NCBI GenBank assembly: GCA_014529385.2
Contig: CM043944.1
Location: 51,891,268-51,955,267 of the forward strand
DNA length: 64,000 nucleotides
Direction: 5' to 3'
Origin: Adiantum capillus-veneris
Taxonomy: Eukaryota; Streptophyta; Polypodiopsida; Polypodiales; Pteridaceae
Positions within the stretch are counted from its first letter, which is position 1. Each line of letters begins with the position of its first letter. Shown here piece after piece: positions 56,446 through 64,000 of this stretch. The notes under the pieces were generated by a model. The model ran no database searches, had not been told where the DNA came from, and worked only from the letters and a program-made list of their open reading frames with translations. Both the position numbers and the translations under genes were made by a program.

Positions 56446-56664
56446 TGTTGGGATTAAAGCCCAAGTGGCCTCTTATGCGGATATGGCCGGCCGCCCGCCT
56501 AACTCACTTACCTCTAACTCTTTGTATATACTAACATATTCTTTGTGAATACTAAGGATTTGGGAGATAACCCTTCTAACATCTCTCTGCGTACTGTACT
56601 GTGTAAGCTCACTGTGTGTGTGTGTGAGAGAGAGAGTCGACCCACGCTCCGCTCCGCGACTTCA
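56446..56664 (+). repeat. 3' LTR of the young copia element
   Basis: Identical by eye to 51137-51355. The target duplication CTGGT follows. Confidence 0.95.
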
Positions 56665-56669
56665 CTGGT

Positions 56670-57565
56670 TTCACGAGATGTAGTGTTTGTGGAAGATTCT
56701 GTTCAGCCCTTGCTGTCTTGTACTAGAGATAGTAATGTAAGCTCACAGGACATTTATGACACTTTGTTGCCTCTTTTAAGTGGTGGAAATACGAATGTAA
56801 TTTCCAATGAGGCAAATGTACAGCCAATGGGGGTTTCTGAAAATGTTACAGATCAGCCTATTAATGATGCAGATGTACATGATGTACTTGATGAGGAAAG
56901 GGCTGAAAATGAGCAGGCTAGAGGTATGCCAAAATGGCTGGTGCACACTTTGCGTGAAAGTAAATTGGATGCACCTTTGTCTAGTCGTAGTCGTTCAGGC
57001 TCTCACCATGCATCTTATGCATCAGATTGTTATGCTTTGGTTGTGTCTAGTTTACATGATGTTGAGGAGCCTTTGTCTTTTGATGAAGCACAGAATTCAC
57101 AAAATTGGATGGCTACCATGCAGTCAGAATATGATGCACTTATAGAAAATGACACATGGACTTTATGTGATTTTCCTCCTGGTAAAAAGGCCATTGGTAC
57201 GAAGTGGGTTTACAAGTTGAAACGCAAACCGGATGGTGAGATCGATCGCCATAAGGCTCGACTTGTTGCAAAGGGTTATGCACAGCAAAAAGGCATAGAT
57301 TATGAAGAGACTTTTGCTCCCACTTGTCGTGTGATTGCTGTGTGTTTTCTATGTGCATTGGAAGCTCATTTTGGTTGGGATGTACATCAATCAGACATTG
57401 TTACTGCTTTCTTGAATGGTGACATATTTGAGGAAGTTTATGTAAGGCAGCCTCACGGTTTTGTCAGAAAAGGACAAGAGGACAAAGTGTGAAAATGTAA
57501 GAAGGCTTTGTATGGGTTGAAGAAATCTCCTCGTGCTTGGTATGAGAAAGTTGACACTCATTTGG
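56670..57565 (+). pseudogene. Older copia RT, 3' part after the young insertion
   Basis: The older polyprotein resumes (SRDVVFVEDSVQPLLSC) and gives RT: NWMATMQSEYDALIENDTWT, IGTKWVYKLKRKPDGEIDRH, KARLVAKGYAQQKGIDYEET, the first catalytic Asp in HQSDIVTAFLNGD, then after a TGA at about 57490 KKALYGLKKSPRAWYEKV. It stops abruptly at 57565, before YVDD, against minus-strand gypsy gag. RNase H and the 3' LTR are missing. Confidence 0.88.
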
Positions 57566-59269
57566 TTAATTGAGTCTTGGTCCTCTCATAGGTGCTTTTT
57601 GCATATTGTTCATCATGTCATTCATCCTTTTTAGCATATCTTCTATGGCTAAGAGTGGTGCCGCAGTAGTCGTTCCCACTTGTGTTGGTTTTGTGTATGA
57701 AGTCTTATCGCTTTGGTTATCCTTAGGGACATCCTTTTTATTAAAGATTTCACAATTGTCTCCTAGGTCGATAGCATTAGACACACACGCTTCTAGGATT
57801 GTATGCTTTTTACTATAGAGTATAGCATGAAGTTCTTTGTTTAGCAATCCCTCTAGAAACAATGATACAAGTCGCTCCTCTGCAGGTATCTCCATCTCTG
57901 GGCATCTAGCAATGTATTGTTTCATTCGAGTTGTACAATCCCTAACAGACTCACCATGTTTCTGTTTGAAGCTGTAGATTTGATCTACCGTATTATGTTT
58001 AATCCCCGTTTTAGAACAAGCAACTACAAATCCTTGAGCTAATGTATTCAAATCCATGATTGACCTTGGTGGAATATTTTGGAACCATGTCAAAGCTTTT
58101 TCTTCTAATGTCATTCCAAACCCCTTGAATTGAGTATGGAAGTCGAATATACGCTCTGCTCTTAGCACTTGCTTGAAGCTTGCTAAGTGGTCATATGGAT
58201 CTCCTTATCCACTGTATTTTCTGAACCATTTTTGGAAATCAGCTGGTCTGACACGTCTATTCGGTTCAACTCCAGGTCTTCTGGGTGTTGGTCCTGTTCT
58301 GATTCCTTCAAACCAGTCTGTCGAAAATAGTGACTCATGTAGACCTAGACTGGCTTTAGTGTCACCCGTTTTTCTATGTGATGAGGTGGTTTCTGGTTTC
58401 TTCACATTACTCTCAGATGATCTCTCACGATGTTTGTCTCTTGGAGTGGTTTATGGTCCTTGACCCAATATCCAATCCCGTATGGAATACCCCTGGTATT
58501 TGGTTTGTTCTACTTCCTCAGGAGTCATCATAGCAAAATTGTTGTTATAACAATCCCTAAACAAGTAAGCTGGTAGATCCGCAGATCCCTTATCTTTGAT
58601 TTTGAAGATATAGATGATCTTCATGGCCATTAATTGCCCTGATCTAGCATGAGAAGTCCACAAAAGATATTTTATGTTTCTATCTTCCCAACAATAGACT
58701 CCGATCCTAGGATTATCCGTACTAAGCCATTTCAAAGGCTTCAAGTCTACTTGATCGTATCCCTTGAATTCCAAGGTTGGTGGTCCTTCTTTTGCTGACA
58801 TATCTGGGATTATAGTATTTACTTCTAATCTCCATTTGTCTATCATATCGGGGTTTTCGACTTGTACATATTGAGTTCCGTTTCGATCCATGTATATTTT
58901 TCCTTATTTGTTTGCCCTAACCTCTTCTTTGAACTCAATACCATGATCATCAATCCGACTAGCATACTCTTCGTTAGGATCCAAGTAAACGTAAGCTCCA
59001 TGACGATTAGTCTTGTAAAAAGAGAGTATATGCTTATAGCACATTGTCGTTCCGGTTTCAGAGTGAGTCGAGTAAGAAGAAATTTCGGATGTTGAATCTG
59101 AAAAAGTGTCCGAGACTTCTTCAGGAATTGTGTGCAAGGAATTGCCTTGATTCACGCTTTCTTCAGTGGATACTCGACTGGTGTTTTCTCCAAATAGGCC
59201 TTGATTTCCTATTACACGACCGGATCTAAGGTTCACATAGACGTATGAAGCCCTGGATAGAGTACTCAC
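57566..59269 (-). pseudogene. Gypsy Gag with long N-terminal extension
   Basis: One frame of about 568 codons is kept from 59269 to 57566 with only three in-frame stops (near 58901, 58451 and 58205) and no frameshift. The C-terminal third is a normal Ty3 Gag core: FQKWFRKYSG, GDPYDHLASFKQVLRAERIF, LEEKALTWFQNIPPRSIMDL, PEMEIPAEERLVSLFLEGLL. Before it lie about 330 residues not typical of Gag: an N-terminal Ser/Glu-rich part, then a folded-looking stretch (DQVDLKPLKWLSTDNPRIGV, GSADLPAYLFRDCYNNNFAM). The knuckle and protease are separated from it by the older copia insertion. Confidence 0.75.
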
Positions 59270-59609
59270 CTAGGATTGACTTGTCATCAATGTCCACTTG
59301 ATTCAATTGCAACTTTATGTCAGGCCATTGATTCCTCGTCTGCTACCTGATTCGTGTACAAAATTTATCAAATTAGTTATTTTTCTATAAGGCCAATAGA
59401 GCTCTTGAGAACTCCAGTGACTGGTCTCTGTATTTCACTTCAATTCGTGCTATGGAAGTCAAAATTTTGACTTTCAGATTTAGCTTAGCAAAATCAAAGG
59501 TCTAATCTGCAATCTGTAAACTGAGTGTATCTGTACCAATTTTGATCCGATTGAACCCAAAATTTCCCTGTGGCCTTATATTATGCTGGTCTAACACAGG
59601 GACGGTTAA
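59270..59609. other. Gag leader, no gene recognised
   Basis: Noncoding stretch between the gypsy Gag start and the foldback element. Confidence 0.45.
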
Positions 59610-59928
59610 GGAGCGAGCTCAGCAAAACGAGCTTTGGAGCCAGCTTTTTTTTTTTTCCATCCAACCACCACTACCTCCCATTGCCGCCCCTTAGCAACCA
59701 TCACCACCCACCACCCTAGCCCACCACTGGTGGTTAGTGGTGCTAACTTACTACCACCATGTGCTGCCCCTACTCCTACCACCACTGCCAATTGCCGCTT
59801 CTCTCTCTAGTGGAGTAGCCAAGGACCTCCTCTCTCTCTCTCTCTTCCCTCTGTGCATGTGTCTCTCTCTTGCCCGCCACCCCTCTCTCTTGTTGTCTCC
59901 CCCTTCCACCCCCTACCCCCCCTCCCCT

Positions 59929-59964
<36 letters not shown>

Positions 59965-59980
59965 CCCCGCCCCCCCTCTT

Positions 59981-60034
<54 letters not shown>

Positions 60035-60173
60035 TATCTCTCCCCCCCCTCTTCCCCTCTCTCTCTCTCCCTCTGTCTCTCCCCCCCCTCTTCCCCTCTC
60101 TCCCCCTTGCCTTTTCTCCCTTCCTGGAGTGAGCTCCACCCCTCTCTCACCCATCTCTCTCTCTCTCTCTATC

Positions 60174-60211
<38 letters not shown>

Positions 60212-60368
60212 CTTTTCTATAACGTTAAAATTCTCCTCTCTATCTCTCTGTCTCTCTAAAAAAACCTAAAACATTAGCAATTTTGATAGTGCCTTTGGTT
60301 TTTTTTAAAAAAAATCAGACCCTCTCACCGCTCCCCTTCTCGCCCTCTCATGATCCCTCAAACCCATT

Positions 60369-60411
<43 letters not shown>

Positions 60412-60487
60412 CACCTCTTTCCTCTCTCTGGCCCTCACCTCTTGCTCTACGTCCGCCCTCTTCCCTAGCTCCGATCCTTCCCCCCCC

Positions 60488-60571
<84 letters not shown>

Positions 60572-60685
60572 GTGTGTGTGTGTGTGTGTGTCCTCCTATC
60601 TTGGTCTCCCTATCCCTCTCTCTCTCTCTCTGTCCCCCTCTCTCCCCACCTCTCTCCCCACCTCCTATTCCTTTTCTCTCTCTTT

Positions 60686-60724
<39 letters not shown>

Positions 60725-60768
60725 AGTCCCCCCAACCCTAGAGAGAAATGAAACGAAATGGAATGAAA

Positions 60769-60824
<56 letters not shown>

Positions 60825-60875
60825 CATGGGGGAGAGAGTTGTGAAGCTCACTCCAGGAAGGGAGGGAAGGCAAGG

Positions 60876-60933
<58 letters not shown>

Positions 60934-61022
60934 GGCGGTGGGAGGGGGAGACAACGAGAGAGAGGGGTGGCGGGCGAGAGAGAGATGTACACACAGAGGG
61001 AAGACAACATGAGAGAGGGGTG

Positions 61023-61076
<54 letters not shown>

Positions 61077-61370
61077 TAAGGAGAGGTGTTATAGAGCACT
61101 TAAGAAAAGAGAGAGGAAGAAGGGAGTAGGAGATAGGAGGACTTTAGGGAAGGGATGGTGGTTTCTAGAGGAGGAGCTGGAGGAAGGGAAGGTGGTTAGA
61201 GGAGTAGATGGAGAGAGGAGGTGGAGGAGAGGAAAGATTTTGGAGGAGGAGGCTGAGGAGAAGGGGGAAGGGAAGAGGAGGAATCACATGGGCGGCAAGA
61301 GGAGGAAGGGGAGGTAGAGAGGACGGCACTAAAAAAAAAAAAAAAAGCTCGCTCCGTTGAGCTCGCTCGA
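59610..61370. repeat. Foldback element: CT-rich left arm, GA-rich right arm
   Basis: Termini are inverted: GAGCGAGCTCA near 59613 matches the reverse complement near 61350-61364, and both are followed inward by a poly-T/poly-A run. Inside, 59860-59910 is the reverse complement of about 60930-60980, and 60110-60160 pairs with 60825-60875 (shared word GGAGTGAGCTCCAC or variant). The left half is (CT)n, C-runs, (TA)n and (TG)n; the right half is (GA)n. All frames here are low-complexity artefacts. Confidence 0.7.
60687..60723. repeat. Homopolymer C run (~37 bp)
   Basis: Uninterrupted C run, preceded by (TA)n at about 60531-60567 and (TG)n, at the turn of the foldback. Its true length is uncertain in any assembly. 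Confidence 0.9.
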
Positions 61371-61434
61371 AGACCTAACTCGTTTAACACTCTGTAAGCC
61401 CAAAAGTCAACTTTGAACTCTCTGGAGAGCGGAA

Positions 61435-62319
61435 GTAAATAATCGCGATTATTTACTTTTGTCACTTTTTTTCACTTTTTGGATTGGTTTGGCAAGTATA
61501 CAACTTGTTATAGTCCTTGGGCAAGTTTCAACAAGTTTGGACAAAATTTGATCAAGTTTACCCACTGTTCCGTGTCCGCAGACTCTCATTTCGAGAATCT
61601 GGCTTAAGTCTCACTTTTGTGGTCCAAATTTCACCAAAATTGATTTGTGGGGTCCAATTGATGTGCTTGACCTTGTGGTATACTCAAATTTGCAAAATCA
61701 CCAAGTTTTGAAGCAAATGTAAATAATCGCGATTATTTACTCTTGACATTTTTTTGCAAATTTTTATCCCAACTTTGACATAGATCTGTTAAGCACCTTA
61801 TGTTAAGGTCACTAGCCAATTTTCATCAAGTTTGGACAATTTTTGGTCAAATGTTCATCAATTATTTGTCCGCAGACTAACTTTGTAATTTTTATCACAG
61901 TTTTCACTCCAGTGATCCAAATCTTACCAAATTTGGTTTGTGGGCTTATTACAACATGGTAAAGCTAGTGGTATGCCAACTTGGTCAAAAAAGTTCAAAA
62001 ACAGGACATAAGTAAATAATCGTGATTATTTACTTTTGTCAAAATTTTGCAAGTTTTTGGTCAATTGAGCACATACACATGTTTATCACATCAATATAAG
62101 CATATGAATCAATTTTCAACAAGTTTGGATACATTTTTCCTCAATTCACATTCAAGATTCAAAAAGTTAGTACAAACTTTAGTTTTCACCCATTTTTTTG
62201 CCAGTTTAGTGATCCAAATCTCTTGGGCCTTTACAAAAGTTGTTTGTACACATGCAATGAATCAATGACATGAGTCTTGGCTAATTTAGAGAAAAAAGTT
62301 AATAATCACGATTATTAAC
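61435..62319. repeat. Palindrome array B (4 units, ~288 bp apart)
   Basis: Dyads are at 61435-61456 and 61719-61740 (both perfect 22-mers), 62012-62033 (centre CGTG instead of CGCG) and 62298-62319 (centre CACG; half-site GTTAATAATC). Spacings are 284, 293 and 286 bp. Spacer sequence is diverged but shares 'tttttgcaaa', 'aagtttggaca' and 'gtgggcttattacaacatg' between units and with array A. It lies in the leader of the gypsy element whose PBS is at 62918. Confidence 0.87.
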
Positions 62320-62917
62320 TTGAGGCTTGAAATGAGCACTTTTTTACAATTTTCTGAAAGACAGTCCTTTTATGATGTTTTTTAAGCTGAATTTTGGTCA
62401 ACTTCTTGAAATTTTTACCTCGAAGTGGACTTGAGCTTACCCACTGGTTCGGACAACTCTTAGGTTTATTCCCCAGTTGGATTGAGTGAATTCGAATCTT
62501 TTTGTGCTATTTCTAGCCGTAGACCTGAAATTCTGCAACTTTACATAACAACTCACACTTATTCTTTTAGAGAGAGTAATGCTATGAAATCCACCTCGGA
62601 TCCTACTTACCCTACTCCTAGTTTCTCAAGCAATGGGGTTGTGGAAGTGTCCACAAACACTCGGTTTCTTGAGTATTGATCTTAAGACTTGTCTCGCCTT
62701 TCAATCATTCTCCAAATCCTAATCTAAATCTACAATCCTACAATCCTAAAGGCACTCAACAAGAACGATTACTTCCAAGCTACCTCTACACAGCAAAAGA
62801 CGACAATCTTAAGCTATGCGGTTTCTAAAAAGAAAGGTTTACTCTAGATGAACCTAAAGGAAGTTAATAGACAATTACACAAGACGCTTGTGTTTTCCCT
62901 AGTTTAGGTCTCTTCGA
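62320..62917. other. Leader between PBS and array B; no gene recognised
   Basis: Noncoding; the frame at 62482-62679 is short and unsupported. Confidence 0.5.
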
Positions 62918-62937
62918 TCCCAGGTAACGGCGCCAAA
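62918..62937 (-). other. Gypsy-type primer-binding site
   Basis: TTTGGCGCCGTTACCTGGGA on the minus strand, immediately after an LTR end GTCCCACA. TTTGGCGCCGTT... is a common plant gypsy PBS. It places the gag at 57566-59269 and array B in one minus-strand element. Confidence 0.8.
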
Positions 62938-63348
62938 TGTGGGACGCATGTCTAACCTCACGATCCTATATTATTGCAGTATTAGCGAGAACCACGATTA
63001 ATTTGTCAAAGCATGGGACGAAACTGACTCGACTAGTACATAGAGGCTACAAGAGGTTGTCAATCTCTTGGAAAACAACTAAAAACTCGCATCTAACTCA
63101 GGCTACACTCAAGTGACTGAAATCACTAAAAGCCAATCGCTCATCGGCAAGCAAATCACATTCGTTACAGCATCAAATGACATCCAAACGTAACGGAATC
63201 CCTAGGACAAGTTTATAAGACCTAAGCACATATGCCTATGGCCTCAAACCCCACTTTAGGTCAAGTTCCAAAATTGCGATCATTAACAGCAGTGAATTTT
63301 TGACCTAGTCGTTTTTGATCCAAAATGCATCTAAATGCTTAGAAATGA
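62938..63348 (-). mobile_element. 5' LTR (3' portion) of the gypsy element
   Basis: Starts (plus reading) TGTGGGACG next to the PBS. It is cut at 63348 by a different LTR. Near 63275 it holds 'gcgatcattaac', a one-sided relic like the right half of the palindrome dyad. Confidence 0.65.
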
Positions 63349-63846
63349 TGTCCCAATACCCCGCCTATGCTTAATTTTTTATTTGAACATGTATATTCCT
63401 AGTTATGATGAGATTAGGCCGTGGGTCGGCGACGCCAAAAGCTACAAAATGTTGTGAATGGCTTATGTCAATGCGTAGAGCTCTTACCTACGTTTGCAAT
63501 GCAACAAACACATTCGCAATGTGATAACCGAAGAGGGAGTAGGAAGCACGAGAAGGAGAGAAGTGAGCGCCATTAGCTCACGCTGTGTATTTCTTATCCA
63601 AAAACTTACAAAAAATGGCTTTTATACCTTAGCCAAGGTTTTTGGGTGGTCAAAAGTAATAATCTGGAGTTCTACCAAAGCTGGGAATTGAATGGTTGAT
63701 ACAATCTGGAAGCTTGTATCCCCGGCTCATTAATTACAAGGTTTATCAAGAAAACATGAGTTACAATATTCCTGATTTATCAAAATAATAATTGTTTTAC
63801 AAGGAGAACTCCGAAAAATGATGTCCACGTTAGCTTGCTGCTAACA
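63349..63846 (-). mobile_element. LTR copy B (relative of 35036-35545)
   Basis: 498 bp, about 90% like copy A and in the same orientation. It lacks the TATA-containing CCTATATAAAAC stretch present in copy A. No PBS is visible on its inner side and no clean target duplication is seen, so it may be a solo LTR with a decayed duplication. Confidence 0.7.
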
Positions 63847-64000
63847 AAGATGAAGAAGATGGCAAGCTTAAGCATTGAAACATGGCTCTTGGTTGGATTT
63901 CCATTCCATCACCAAGAGTGTTTGTGTAGGCTTTCCACTTCTCAACAAGCTTGGAGAGAAGGAGATGGAGCTCTAGCACTTTGCACTTCACATAATGAGT
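63847..64000. other. No gene recognised
   Basis: Final 154 bp; possibly the continuation of the LTR interrupted at 63349. No motif supports an assignment. Confidence 0.4.

Larger units (their letters stand above)
51137..56664 (+). mobile_element. Young, nearly intact autonomous-type copia element
   Basis: 5.53 kb with two 219-bp LTRs that are identical by eye (51137-51355 and 56446-56664), bounded by TG..CA and flanked by CTGGT (51132-51136, 56665-56669). PBS ATTGGTATCAGAGC follows the 5' LTR, and polypurine tract AAGTGGGAGGT precedes the 3' LTR. All copia domains are present in order; the single visible defect is one TAA at 53401. It lies in the integrase/RT interval of the older copia element. 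Confidence 0.96.

Noticed and set aside
61435-62319. CRISPR-like array (regular repeats with spacers)
   Set aside because: Repeat spacing is ~288 bp, spacers are themselves diverged repeats, and the setting is plant retroelement DNA. No cas genes.
63349-63846. Solo LTR proven by target duplication
   Set aside because: Flanks AATGA and AAGAT do not match, so it cannot be stated with confidence.

Overview
This is a transposon graveyard from a large, repeat-rich land-plant nuclear genome. I see no ordinary host gene and no rRNA, tRNA or CRISPR array. The evidence for a plant is a set of Ty1/copia and Ty3/gypsy LTR retrotransposons primed by initiator-Met tRNA (TGGTATCAGAGC), CCHC Gag knuckles, short GT-AG introns, TATA-box LTR promoters and very long (CA)n/(CT)n microsatellites. 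The genus cannot be fixed from the sequence; a fern or another large-genome plant would fit.

Layout. 0-5.6 kb: an LTR with a tandem-duplicated 3' half, its PBS, a microsatellite-rich leader and Gag-like frames, closed by an inverted copy of the same LTR. 5.6-8.3 kb: mostly empty, then the 3' end of a gypsy element (PPT and LTR from 7659). 8.9-14.2 kb: a decayed Gag-like coding region split by a 2.2 kb solo LTR (11165-13365). 14.3-15.7 kb: 3' LTR and RNase H of a copia element. 15.8-19.5 kb: a complete young non-autonomous copia element (identical 186-bp LTRs, ACATC target duplications) with one 600+ codon ORF lacking integrase and most of RT. It sits in a gypsy gag/protease remnant. 20.4-29.6 kb: one gypsy LTR split by a 6.66 kb unit with near-perfect inverted termini and unfamiliar, partly intron-containing gene relics. 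30-35 kb: remnants of two gypsy elements (gag on +, gag-PR-RT on -) and an LTR-like promoter with a GATAAG cluster. 35.0-37.4 kb: an LTR plus an unfamiliar 3' reading frame. 37.6-38.2 and 61.4-62.3 kb: two arrays of about 288-bp repeats, each unit carrying a 22-bp palindrome. 39.9-47.2 kb: a gag-only gypsy element with 2.8 kb LTRs and GTTGT target duplications. 48.2-57.6 kb: a decayed copia element split by a young, nearly intact copia element (51137-56664, identical 219-bp LTRs, CTGGT duplications, full Gag-PR-INT-RT-RH with one stop codon). 57.6-63.8 kb: gag of a gypsy element, a pyrimidine/purine foldback, palindrome array B, a gypsy PBS and two LTR pieces.

How the parts relate. Insertions are nested: copia 51137-56664 lies in copia 48220-57560, which lies in the gypsy gag/PR region that the gag-only element at 39901-47206 also interrupts. 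The autonomous copia and the deletion-derivative at 15786-19470 share LTR tips, PBS context and PPT, so trans-mobilisation is plausible. The least explained items are the palindrome arrays, the inverted-repeat unit at 22193-28854, and the two non-autonomous elements that keep gag-type frames while losing the polymerase.
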